A stretch of DNA of 64,000 bases from Tabrizicola sp. (GCA_016792685.1 JAEULQ010000009.1:1-64000), one strand, 5' to 3'. Counted from the stretch's first letter, positions 33,055-40,859 are shown. Numbers and translations: made by a program. The notes: generated by a model not told the origin, from the sequence alone.

Positions 33055-35016
33055 ATGCGCCAAAGCCTTGCCCTCTTGCTGTCCACAACGGCCCTTTTCA
33101 CCGCCACGGCCCAGGCCGAGGTGCGGGCGGTGCTGGTGGGGGTGGGCGATTATCTGACGCTTGACGCCGATCTCAAGGGACCGCCGAACGATGTCCGCCT
33201 CATGGCCGAGACGCTTGCCGCACGCGGCGTTGATCCCGGACAGATGACCGTTCTGACCGCCGACCCGATGGGTTTGCCGCAAGGTGTGGCGACAGGTGAA
33301 CCGGTCCGGGACGAGATCCTGGCGGCGCTAGACCGGGCGGCCGGGGCATCGGTCAAGGGCGATACCCTGGTCTTCTATTTCTCGGGCCACGGCGCCCAGG
33401 CCCCGGACATGTCGGGGGACGAGGGCGGCGGCTATGACGAGATCCTTCTGCCAGCCGATGCCGCTGGCTGGAAGGGGGCGATCGGGGCTGTCGAAAACGC
33501 GATCCTGGATGACGAGCTGCAGGTCTGGGCGCAAGAGGCCCTAGGGCGCGGGGTCAAGGTCGTCGGGCTGATCGACGCCTGCCATTCCGCAACGGGCTTT
33601 CGCGCGCTGGGCGGACAGGGCGTCGCGCGGGTGGTCGATGAGGCGGTACTTGGCATTCCTGCCGATGTCGTGCCGATGGTAGGCGAGCCCGCTCCGCCCC
33701 GTAGCGGCGATTTCGTTTACCTCTATTCCTCACAGTCCGACCAGCGATCCTTTGAATACCCGCTGGCTGACGGGACGACCTGGCACGGCGAGTTTACCTT
33801 GCGGCTGGCCCAGACCCTGCGCGAGGCGCCCGAGGCAAGCTGGGCCCAGGTGCTGGCGGCCACGACCGAGGCCATGGCGCAAGGACCGGCCCGACAGATG
33901 CCAGAGGGCGAAGGCCCGCTGCTCAAGGCGCAGGTTTTCGGTCGGGGTACCGGTGATGCCCGCATGCGGGTCGAGGGCGGGACCCTGAAGGCCGGGCTCC
34001 TGGAGGGGCTGGCCAAGGGGGCCGAAGTTGCGCTTTATGCAGGCCCTGCCGGGGGCGAACCGCTGGCTGTCGTGACTTTGGCGGAAGTGACCGCCCGCGA
34101 ATCGACTTTGGCTGGTCAGGTCCCGGAGGCGGCGGCATGGGCCGAACTGGTCTCTGCCCCACTGCCCGAGCCTCTCGCGCTCGCGGCCCCGGTCCGGGCT
34201 TCCCTGGCGGATGGGTTGGACTATGCCGCCTGGATCGCTGCTCTTCCAAGCGGAACCACCGCACCTGATCTGGTGCCAATCCTGACCGAAGGCACCGTCG
34301 CGCTGGCCGGAGCCGATGGAGTCCTGGACCCGGAAGGCCCCGGCTCCTCGCCCCGGATCCGGACGGAACCGGGCGAGACCCCGGCCGAGGCAGTGGAGCG
34401 GGTTTTGGAACAAGCCGCGCATGGGTTGCGGTTGCGCGAAGTTCTGGCGGGCGCCACTGGGCGCAGCCTGACCGGCAAGGCTGCCGTCACCGTGAGTATT
34501 GAGCGTCGCCCGGCCAATGGGTGCGGCGACGTGACGGCGGCGGAACCCTTCGATCCGGCGCAAGGCGTGGCACCTTGCGATCAGCTGTGGCTGACGCTGA
34601 CCAACGCGGGCGGCAAGGCGCAGGATGTCTCGGTCCTCTATTTCGCGGCGGATTTCGAAGTGCAGCCGATCTGGCCCGCGCAGAACCTTGCGAACCGTCT
34701 TGCCCCCGGCGAAAGCGCCCGCGTGGGGCTGATGATCGAGGAGGGCAGCACGGCGGGACTTGAGGAAATCTGGGTCCTTGCCGTTCCCGTCGATCCCGAT
34801 GCCCCCCGTGTGGACCTGACCCGCCTCGCCACGCCCACTATGACCCGCGCTTTTGGCGGGGCCTCTGACCCGATGAGCCTTTGGCTTGAAAGCCGGATGG
34901 AGCCCGACGCGGCAACCCGGGGCTTTACTTTGAAACCCGCGCCACTGAGCATGATCCGCCAGGTGGTGCGTCTGAACCCGAGGGCGTCTGCGCCCACACT
35001 GACCGAGGAGCCGTAG
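33055..35016 (+). CDS. Exported caspase-fold (metacaspase-like) protein, copy 2
   Basis: A 653-residue paralogue of the protein at 25213, with signal peptide ~1-21 (ending AQA). The caspase domain has His112 (YFSGHGAQ) and Cys176 (LIDACHSAT), plus the metacaspase-type acidic segments GYDEILLPAD and DDE that suggest cleavage after Arg or Lys. The C-terminal half is beta-rich with a DUF4384-like stretch (DVSVLYFAADFEVQPIWPA) near 550. The ATG inside the longest frame was chosen because it starts the signal peptide. The S1 protease gene begins one base after its stop, so the two proteases are made together. Substrate not known. Confidence 0.85.
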   Translation: MRQSLALLLSTTALFTATAQAEVRAVLVGVGDYLTLDADLKGPPNDVRLMAETLAARGVDPGQMTVLTADPMGLPQGVATGEPVRDEILAALDRAAGASVKGDTLVFYFSGHGAQAPDMSGDEGGGYDEILLPADAAGWKGAIGAVENAILDDELQVWAQEALGRGVKVVGLIDACHSATGFRALGGQGVARVVDEAVLGIPADVVPMVGEPAPPRSGDFVYLYSSQSDQRSFEYPLADGTTWHGEFTLRLAQTLREAPEASWAQVLAATTEAMAQGPARQMPEGEGPLLKAQVFGRGTGDARMRVEGGTLKAGLLEGLAKGAEVALYAGPAGGEPLAVVTLAEVTARESTLAGQVPEAAAWAELVSAPLPEPLALAAPVRASLADGLDYAAWIAALPSGTTAPDLVPILTEGTVALAGADGVLDPEGPGSSPRIRTEPGETPAEAVERVLEQAAHGLRLREVLAGATGRSLTGKAAVTVSIERRPANGCGDVTAAEPFDPAQGVAPCDQLWLTLTNAGGKAQDVSVLYFAADFEVQPIWPAQNLANRLAPGESARVGLMIEEGSTAGLEEIWVLAVPVDPDAPRVDLTRLATPTMTRAFGGASDPMSLWLESRMEPDAATRGFTLKPAPLSMIRQVVRLNPRASAPTLTEEP

Positions 35017-35017
35017 A

Positions 35018-36073
35018 ATGACGTCAAGAGTTCTGACCGCTGCGACCGTGCTGGCCCTTTCCGCGATGTCGGTGCAGGCAGAAGAGAGTGGTGGTTTCGC
35101 CAAAGCCGGACCGGCGGTGACCGCGTCTCCCTTCGAATATGCCAGATCAGGCGCCAAGGCCGAGCGGGCAAAGGCTGCAGGCTCTGCCGGGGCCAAGGTG
35201 ATCGGTGGCGAGGTTGCCGCCGAGGGGGCCTGGCCCTGGCAGGTGGCTCTCATTGTCGGCGGTGCACCAGTCGGAACCGACAGCCAGTTCTGCGGCGGGT
35301 CGATGGTACTTGATCGCTGGGTCCTGACGGCGGCGCATTGCATCCACATGGGGCAAGAAGACGGAAGCTATGCCGATCTCTGGCCTCAGGATGTCTCGGT
35401 CCTGGTGGGGACGAACAAACTTGCCCCGGGTCTTGGCGACCTGATCCCGGTGGAAGCGATCTTCCGGCATCCATCCTATTCCGGGACGCAATTCGACTTT
35501 GACATTGCCCTCATCAGGCTGGCCCGGACGCCGCAGGTGCCATTTCAGACCGTAGAGGTGCCCGATGCGGAATATGGCGATCTCTTGAACAAGCAGGGTG
35601 TGACGACCATCGTCACGGGCTGGGGCCTGCAGGAGGGCGCTGCGCCCTCGCCCGAATTGCGCCAGGCGGAGATCCAGGTTCTGGACCGCGAGCTTTGCAA
35701 TACCGCGATGCTCGAAGCCCGGGCCGAGGATGCGGCCGGGGGCTTTGGCTATGCCGCGCAGACCCTGGGTGTTGCGGAACAGGATGCCTTTGCGATCTGG
35801 GATGAACTTCTTGCCCGCGCGCCGAAACCGGTCAGCGAGAACATGATCTGTTCGGGCACGTTCGAAGGCGGCAAGACCAGTTGCAACGGTGACAGTGGCG
35901 GCCCGCTGGTGGTTCCGCTGGAGGGAGGCGGTTACATCCAGGCCGGAATCGTCAGCTGGGGGCTGTCGGCGGCAAGCGGGCAGGGCTGCGAGGAAACGGC
36001 GCTGTTCTCGGCCTATACCGACATCTCGAAATTCGTGCCCTGGCTGAATCAGGTGATCGAGGCAAATCCGTAA
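35018..36073 (+). CDS. Secreted chymotrypsin-fold (S1) serine protease zymogen
   Basis: A 351-residue secreted protease: signal peptide (~1-21), a 39-residue Ala/Lys-rich propeptide, then a classical animal-type S1 domain beginning at Val61. The activation site reads AGAK|VIGGE. The triad is His107 (TAAHC), Asp162 (FDIALIRL) and Ser293 (GDSGGPL), and Cys positions allow the usual disulfides. The residue six before the catalytic Ser (chymotrypsin position 189) is Thr287 rather than Asp, so trypsin-like specificity is not expected. It probably needs another protease to cut after Lys60. Last gene of the caspase-protease unit; a perfect hairpin follows. Confidence 0.88.
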   Translation: MTSRVLTAATVLALSAMSVQAEESGGFAKAGPAVTASPFEYARSGAKAERAKAAGSAGAKVIGGEVAAEGAWPWQVALIVGGAPVGTDSQFCGGSMVLDRWVLTAAHCIHMGQEDGSYADLWPQDVSVLVGTNKLAPGLGDLIPVEAIFRHPSYSGTQFDFDIALIRLARTPQVPFQTVEVPDAEYGDLLNKQGVTTIVTGWGLQEGAAPSPELRQAEIQVLDRELCNTAMLEARAEDAAGGFGYAAQTLGVAEQDAFAIWDELLARAPKPVSENMICSGTFEGGKTSCNGDSGGPLVVPLEGGGYIQAGIVSWGLSAASGQGCEETALFSAYTDISKFVPWLNQVIEANP

Positions 36074-36079
36074 GGCCGC

Positions 36080-36106
36080 CTCGTCGAGCACGAGTTGCTC
36101 GACGAG
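36080..36106 (+). terminator. Perfect 11-bp hairpin after the S1 protease gene
   Basis: CTCGTCGAGCA (36080-36090) pairs fully with TGCTCGACGAG (36096-36106) around a 5-base loop, starting 7 bases after the stop codon. There is no T-run, so it may act as an mRNA 3'-end stabiliser or Rho-related element rather than a classical intrinsic terminator. Confidence 0.45.
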
Positions 36107-36116
36107 CGATACCAGC

Positions 36117-36146
36117 GAAAAGGCCCTCAGACTTGCGTCGAGGGCC
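36117..36146 (-). terminator. Intrinsic terminator of the second secreted-protein gene
   Basis: Read on the minus strand, GGCCCTC (36146-36140) pairs with GAGGGCC (36128-36122) around an 11-base loop and is followed by TTTTC. It begins 12 bases after the stop codon of the gene starting at 36980. It overlaps no coding sequence and faces the plus-strand hairpin, separating convergent units. Confidence 0.6.
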
Positions 36147-36158
36147 CTTCGGCTGGGG

Positions 36159-36980
36159 TCAGTTGGTCATCAGATAGTAGCTGTTCCGCGACCCGCCCAT
36201 GTTCTGCACCGTGACATAGAAGTAGCCGTCCCAGGCCGGGGTCCAGTCGCAGTAAAGCTTGTCGGACCAGCTGACGTCATAGCAGATCACATTGCCATTC
36301 TCGTCGGTCACGGCGACGTCGAGGTTCGTATCCCCGTCGCCCACGATTGCCACTTCGGCATAGGAATTGCCATAGAACGGGATTTCCCAGACATCGGTCT
36401 GGCCCGAGGGCAGGCGTGACAGCCATTCCACAGCACCGCCGATCCGACCGCGCGAGGTTTCGGTCATCGCATCCTCGATCAGGCCTTGCAGCGCCTCGTC
36501 ATCGGCGGCCAGTTCCTTGGCCTTGGCAAACATCGCATCCGCCGTCACCGGGGCATCGGCGGCGCCTTCGTCTTCGGACGTGGCGCTGAAGAAGGTGGCC
36601 TTGGCGGCGGCGCGCGGGGTGCCGTCGTTCATCATCGGGGCGGGCGCCGCCGGAGCTGCCGGCGCGGCTTTCTTGCGCAGCGTCTCCTGGTCGCCCTCGG
36701 CGAAGGCAATCTTGGCCGGGTCAAGCGCGGCGGGCTCGGCTGAAGCCGCATCGACCGAGGCGGCGAGCTTGGCAGCAGCCAGCACAGTGACAGCATCACC
36801 CTGGGCGATACCCATGGCGTAAAGCTCTTGCGCCAGGCTCATCGTTGCGGCCCCTCCGGGCGCCGCCCCTTCGGCGGCAGGACCGACATTGGTGCCGGTC
36901 TTGTCCTGGGCCAGAGCGGGCAGGGTCAGCGCGGCCAGCGCAGTGGTGACAAGTGCGAGAGAAAGTCCTTTGAGCGTCAT
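36159..36980 (-). CDS. Secreted protein with pre-peptidase-C-like tail, copy 2
   Basis: A 273-residue exported protein with signal peptide MTLKGLSLALVTTALAALTLPALA. The conserved helical segment (LYAMGIAQGDAVTVLAAAKL) follows, then an Ala/Pro-rich linker (~115-150), a second conserved helix (AADDEALQGLIEDAMTETSRG), and the beta tail with two Cys (VICYD, LYCDWTPA) ending RNSYYLMTN. Close in plan to the proteins at 27276 and 37089. The acidic 'GDGDTNLDVAVTDENG' segment might bind calcium (inference). AGGAG precedes the ATG. A copy of the shared promoter box lies 87 bases upstream, so it probably has its own regulated promoter. Confidence 0.7.
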   Translation of the reverse strand: MTLKGLSLALVTTALAALTLPALAQDKTGTNVGPAAEGAAPGGAATMSLAQELYAMGIAQGDAVTVLAAAKLAASVDAASAEPAALDPAKIAFAEGDQETLRKKAAPAAPAAPAPMMNDGTPRAAAKATFFSATSEDEGAADAPVTADAMFAKAKELAADDEALQGLIEDAMTETSRGRIGGAVEWLSRLPSGQTDVWEIPFYGNSYAEVAIVGDGDTNLDVAVTDENGNVICYDVSWSDKLYCDWTPAWDGYFYVTVQNMGGSRNSYYLMTN

Positions 36981-37066
36981 GTCGGCTCCTATCGGTTGAC
37001 CGTCCCGGCATGGGAGGGAATGCATGATCTTCGCAGGGCCATGGGTCTTTGAGAAGACGGCAACCG

Positions 37067-37082
37067 ATGACAAATGCGGTCA
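37067..37082. promoter_or_regulatory. Candidate response-regulator box 3 (TGAC-N7-GTCA)
   Basis: ATGACAAA-TGCG-GTCA in the 108-base gap between the third secreted-protein gene and the start of the second, 87 bases before that start. It matches the boxes at 27970 and 32986 at all 12 fixed bases. A weak relative, GGAACAAGTGCGGAAA (10 of 16 matches), lies at 37806-37821 upstream of the third secreted-protein gene. Confidence 0.65.
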
Positions 37083-37088
37083 TCCGAC

Positions 37089-37760
37089 CTAGTTGCCGAT
37101 CACGCGATAGCTGTTCCGGACTTCGCCCGGATTTGTCACTTCGACCGTGAAAAATCCGTTCCGAGCGGGGGTGAAGCGGCAGAGTGCGGGGTCCAGGCCC
37201 GGCGAGGCGGTGCAAAGGACCGTGCCCGCCTCGTCGGTGACCCGCAGGCCAAGGGGGGTGTCGCCGTCGCCGATGAGGCCGATCTCGGCCGGGACTTCGC
37301 CAAAGAGTGGCATCCGCCAGCTGTCGGTCTGACCGCCGCCAAGCTCGACATTGGCCACAGTTGCCGTCTCCAGCCGACCATGTGGCAGCTTGGCATCAAG
37401 CTCATAGACCAGGTCCTGCAAATCGGGATCCTCGCCGGCCAGGCCCTGGGCGACCGCGATGGCCTCTTGCCCGCCGGGGTCGGGCGCCGAGGCGCGGCCC
37501 TGCGGCTGATCTGCCGGGGCTTCGCCGCTTGTTGTCCGCTCCCAGCCGGTGGGCGCGCGCGGGGTCACGCTGCGGGCCAGCCGGATCGCGGCCAGAAGCA
37601 AGACAGTGTCGCCGTCGGTCATCGCCTGCAGGTAGGCCCGCTGAGCGAGGACCAACCGCGACGCTGCGCCCGGCCCGCCGGTCGGGCTGGCCGAAAGGTT
37701 CGGCGCCTCGGCCCAGGCGGGGGTGAGGCTGAGGGCAAGGATCAGGGCAGTTCTGTACAT
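37089..37760 (-). CDS. Secreted protein with pre-peptidase-C-like tail, copy 3
   Basis: A 223-residue exported protein, the most divergent of three paralogues. Signal peptide MYRTALILALSLTPAWA; helical segment with AYLQAMTDGDTVLLLAAIRL; linker; second helix (AGEDPDLQDLVYELDAKLPHGR); beta tail with two Cys (TVLCTA, ALCRFTPA) and ending RNSYRVIGN. The start was placed at the signal peptide; the longer frame upstream runs antisense to argE and is not coding. It is divergent from argE. I know no named family with this whole architecture; the tail alone resembles PPC domains. Confidence 0.65.
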   Translation of the reverse strand: MYRTALILALSLTPAWAEAPNLSASPTGGPGAASRLVLAQRAYLQAMTDGDTVLLLAAIRLARSVTPRAPTGWERTTSGEAPADQPQGRASAPDPGGQEAIAVAQGLAGEDPDLQDLVYELDAKLPHGRLETATVANVELGGGQTDSWRMPLFGEVPAEIGLIGDGDTPLGLRVTDEAGTVLCTASPGLDPALCRFTPARNGFFTVEVTNPGEVRNSYRVIGN

Positions 37761-37871
37761 CAGGGCTTTCCGGGTTCTTCGAGACCTTGGCAAAGCCTGC
37801 CTGCGGGAACAAGTGCGGAAAGCTTTCCGCCCCTTCGGTTTCGCGGTAGGAGCGGGCAACGGAGGTGACCC

Positions 37872-39020
37872 ATGCGCGAGATTCTGGACCGGCTCTTGGC
37901 CTTTGACACCGTGAGTTCCAGGCCGAACATCGCGCTGATGCATTATGTGAAGGGGCTCCTTGAAGGGGCGGGTCTGGCCGTGACGCTGGTTCCCGATGCC
38001 TCGGTCGGGAAGGCGAACCTTTACGCTTCGACCGAGCCCGAGGGGCAGGGGGGCGTCATGCTGTCCGGCCATACCGATGTAGTGCCGGTCGAGGGGCAGA
38101 ACTGGACCAAGCCCCCCTTCGCGCTGACCGAAACCGATGGGCGCTATTACGGGCGCGGGGCGGCCGACATGAAAGGCTTCGTCGCCTGCGCGGTCGAGGC
38201 GATGCTGGAGGCCGCCCGACGCCCGCTGCAAGTGCCGCTGCATCTTGCACTGTCCTATGACGAGGAGATCGGCTGCATGGGGGTTCGGTCGCTGATCGAC
38301 CTTCTGGAGAGCGCACCAGTGAAACCCCGGTTCTGCATCGTGGGCGAACCCACCGGCATGCAGGTTGCAACCGGTCACAAGGGCAAGGTGGCCTTGCGGG
38401 CGACCTGCACGGGCCGCGAGGGGCATTCGGCCCTGGCTCCCCTTGCGCTGAATGCCCTTCACCTGGCGGGGGATTTCCTGGGGGCGGTGCGGGCCCTTCA
38501 GGCCGAGGTCGCCGAGACGGGACTGCGCGATGGCGACTATGACGTGCCCTACACGACGCTGCATGTCGGCAAGATGTCGGGGGGGGTGCAGGTCAATATC
38601 GTGCCCAACCATGCGGTTCTGGATTTCGAGATCCGCTCGCTGGCCGGCGAAGATGTGGCGGGTCTGATCACCCGGCTGGAGGCCGAGGCGGAGCGGATCG
38701 TCGCCCCCCTGCGGGCCGAGTTCCCAGAGGCGGCGATCAAGGTTGAACGGCTTTGGGATTACCCGGGCCTTGGCACGCCTTCGGATGCCGAGGTGGTGCG
38801 TTTCGTGAAAGGGCTGACGGGGGCGAACGGGACGATGAAAGTGGCCTTCGGGACGGAAGGTGGACTTTTCGATCAGCGGCTGGGAGTTCCGACTGTGATC
38901 TGCGGGCCGGGGTCAATGGCCCAGGGGCACAAACCTGACGAATATGTCTCAGTCGAGCAGGTGGAGCGTTGCCGGGGGATGCTGGCGGCCCTGATCGGTC
39001 GACTTGAGACCGGCTGGTAG
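37872..39020 (+). CDS. argE: Acetylornithine deacetylase
   Basis: A 382-residue M20 metallopeptidase-family enzyme that removes the acetyl group from N-acetylornithine in arginine synthesis. Metal and catalytic residues are visible: SGHTDVVP (~66-73), GRGAADMKGF (~96-105), YDEEIGCMG (~136-144), GEPTGMQ near 160 and the C-terminal GHKPDEYVS. GGAGGTGACCC precedes the ATG. Deacylases of related M20 families (for example acting on N-carbamoyl or succinyl substrates) are close, but the motif set fits ArgE. It stands alone, divergent from the secreted-protein gene. Confidence 0.88.
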   Translation: MREILDRLLAFDTVSSRPNIALMHYVKGLLEGAGLAVTLVPDASVGKANLYASTEPEGQGGVMLSGHTDVVPVEGQNWTKPPFALTETDGRYYGRGAADMKGFVACAVEAMLEAARRPLQVPLHLALSYDEEIGCMGVRSLIDLLESAPVKPRFCIVGEPTGMQVATGHKGKVALRATCTGREGHSALAPLALNALHLAGDFLGAVRALQAEVAETGLRDGDYDVPYTTLHVGKMSGGVQVNIVPNHAVLDFEIRSLAGEDVAGLITRLEAEAERIVAPLRAEFPEAAIKVERLWDYPGLGTPSDAEVVRFVKGLTGANGTMKVAFGTEGGLFDQRLGVPTVICGPGSMAQGHKPDEYVSVEQVERCRGMLAALIGRLETGW

Positions 39021-39088
39021 GGTTGCCCTGCCCGGCGGGACGATCCGGGCTGTGGACAAGGGCGTAGCGGCGCAGTCTTTGCGTGCGG

Positions 39089-39706
39089 TTATTGCAGGGC
39101 CTTCAGCCTTTCAGCCTCGGCTGCGCCGATGCGATAATGGCCAGTCATCGGATAGGCGAAGAGAATGTCCTCTTCCTTGGCGCCCGCGCCGATGTTGTGC
39201 AGGATGAGGGGCGTACCCTCGGAACTGCGGCGGTCGGACACGATACCGATATGAGAAAGGTTGCCGGGAAGCGTCCAGGTGATGATATCCCCTGGCAGAT
39301 AGGGGGTTGGGCCTTCCTCCAGCGGAACCGCGGCCCCGATGCGGGCCAGCAGGGTCTGCAAGTTGGGCACCCTGCGGTGGTCGATGTTGCGGTCAGGGTG
39401 GTTGAGCCCCCAGAGCGACGGATAGGCCGCGAAATCGCTGGTCATGTCGCGGTTGACGGCCAGTTGCAGATCGATCCCCCAGCCGTCCCGCAAGGCCCGG
39501 ATCACCACATCCGTGCAAACCCCTCGGTCACGCGGCAGGTCGCCGCCCGGGAAGGCAAGCGTCACATAGGCCGGATCGTAGGTCACGGTCACGCCGACCT
39601 GGTCGCGCGCAGCCGCGGTCAGGCGCGAGGGTTCAGACCCGGCAAAAGCCGGGCTGGCGAGGCTTAGGACGAGAAGCAGGGTTGAAGCACGCATCAGCAG
39701 AATCAT
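39089..39706 (-). CDS. DUF1287 family secreted protein (YiiX/NlpC-P60-like fold)
   Basis: A 205-residue exported protein with a signal peptide (MRASTLLLVLSLASPAFA). The mature part carries the DUF1287 pattern: QVGVTVTYDPAYVTLAFPGGDLP near 40, DRGVCTDVVIRALRD with the conserved Cys, the LNHPDRNIDHRRVPN segment, and LSHIGIVSDR with a conserved His. The Cys-His arrangement suggests a papain-like amidase acting in the envelope, but activity has not been established for the family as far as I know. Start chosen with GGGAAAGG upstream; a second ATG four codons on is possible. Divergent from mnmH. Confidence 0.8.
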   Translation of the reverse strand: MILLMRASTLLLVLSLASPAFAGSEPSRLTAAARDQVGVTVTYDPAYVTLAFPGGDLPRDRGVCTDVVIRALRDGWGIDLQLAVNRDMTSDFAAYPSLWGLNHPDRNIDHRRVPNLQTLLARIGAAVPLEEGPTPYLPGDIITWTLPGNLSHIGIVSDRRSSEGTPLILHNIGAGAKEEDILFAYPMTGHYRIGAAEAERLKALQ

Positions 39707-39794
39707 GCGCCTTTCCCTGTCACAAGGCGAGTGGGGATTTCCGGCAATTCGACCGGGCTGGCACCTTTCCGCCGGGGTCGGTAAGAGAAGCGTG

Positions 39795-40859
39795 ATGGCG
39801 ATCACTCTGACCTCATTGGCCGATCTGGCGACACATGGCTTCGATGACATCATCGATGTCCGTGCGCCTGCGGAATTTGCCGAGGATCATCTGCCCGAAG
39901 CGATCTCGCTGCCGGTGCTGGATGACTTGGAGCGCGCGCAGGTCGGCACGATCTACAAGCAGGTCTCGCCCTTCACGGCCCGCAAGGTGGGTGCGGCGCT
40001 GGTGTCGAAGAACGCGGCGCGGCATCTTGAAGGGCCGCTGGCCGACAAACCCGGGGGGTGGCGGCCGCTGGTCTACTGCTGGCGTGGCGGGCAGCGGTCG
40101 GGGTCGTTCGCGACGATCCTGAGCCAGATCGGCTGGCGGGTCGAGACACTGGCGGGCGGCTACAAGACCTGGCGCGGCCTTGTGGTGCGCGAGGTCTACG
40201 ACACGCCGGTCCGGGCACCGGTGGTCGTGCTGGATGGCAACACCGGGTCGGCAAAGACCGAGATCCTGAACCTGCTGCCCGGGTTCGGGGTGCAGGTGAT
40301 CGACCTTGAGGGCCTGGCGCGGCACCGGGGGTCGCTCTTTGGTGCGGTCGGGCCGCAACCCTCGCAAAAGGCGTTCGAGGGCGCTCTGGCGCTGGCACTG
40401 GCCGGGCTGGACCCGACGCGGCCGGTGGTGGTCGAGGCGGAAAGCTCGAAGATCGGGAACTGCCGGTTGCCGCCCGAGATCTGGAAGGCGATGGTCGCGG
40501 CACCCCGCGTCGCGATTGCTGCATCGCGTGCGGCGCGGGCGCACTATCTGGCGCGAGCCTACGCTGACATGACTTCGGACCCGGACCGGCTTGCCGCTAC
40601 CGTGCGGCTTTTGCGCCCGCTGCATCCGGCGGAGGTCATCGAGGAATGGCTGGCACTGGCAGCGGCGAAAGACCATGTCGCCCTGGCAGACAGCCTGATG
40701 GAACGGCACTATGATCCGCGTTACGGCAAGCACCGGGCGCGAATGGAAGTTCCTGTGGTCGAGATCGGGGCTGCGGACCTTGGCGAGAGCGCCCTGCCGG
40801 CGATCGCCGCCGAGGTCGCTGCGGCGGTTGGCCGAGTGTCGGGTGCCGGACGCGCATGA
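39795..40859 (+). CDS. mnmH: tRNA 2-selenouridine synthase
   Basis: MnmH (SelU/YbbB) replaces sulfur by selenium in 2-thiouridine at the wobble position of certain tRNAs, using selenophosphate. The 354 residues comprise an N-terminal rhodanese domain with catalytic Cys95 (YCWRGGQRSGS) and a C-terminal P-loop domain. The P-loop reads GNTGSAKT (148-155), with Ala instead of the usual third Gly. The gene overlaps selD by ATGA, joining selenophosphate production and use in one unit. The ATG was chosen over an upstream ATG that lies in the divergent promoter region. Confidence 0.92.
   Translation: MAITLTSLADLATHGFDDIIDVRAPAEFAEDHLPEAISLPVLDDLERAQVGTIYKQVSPFTARKVGAALVSKNAARHLEGPLADKPGGWRPLVYCWRGGQRSGSFATILSQIGWRVETLAGGYKTWRGLVVREVYDTPVRAPVVVLDGNTGSAKTEILNLLPGFGVQVIDLEGLARHRGSLFGAVGPQPSQKAFEGALALALAGLDPTRPVVVEAESSKIGNCRLPPEIWKAMVAAPRVAIAASRAARAHYLARAYADMTSDPDRLAATVRLLRPLHPAEVIEEWLALAAAKDHVALADSLMERHYDPRYGKHRARMEVPVVEIGAADLGESALPAIAAEVAAAVGRVSGAGRA

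Noticed and set aside
25213..37760. The protease cluster as a prophage or a classical defence island
   Set aside because: No integrase, phage structural gene, restriction, toxin-antitoxin or nuclease gene is nearby, composition is like the flanks, and the proteins are exported; a defence role remains only a hypothesis.
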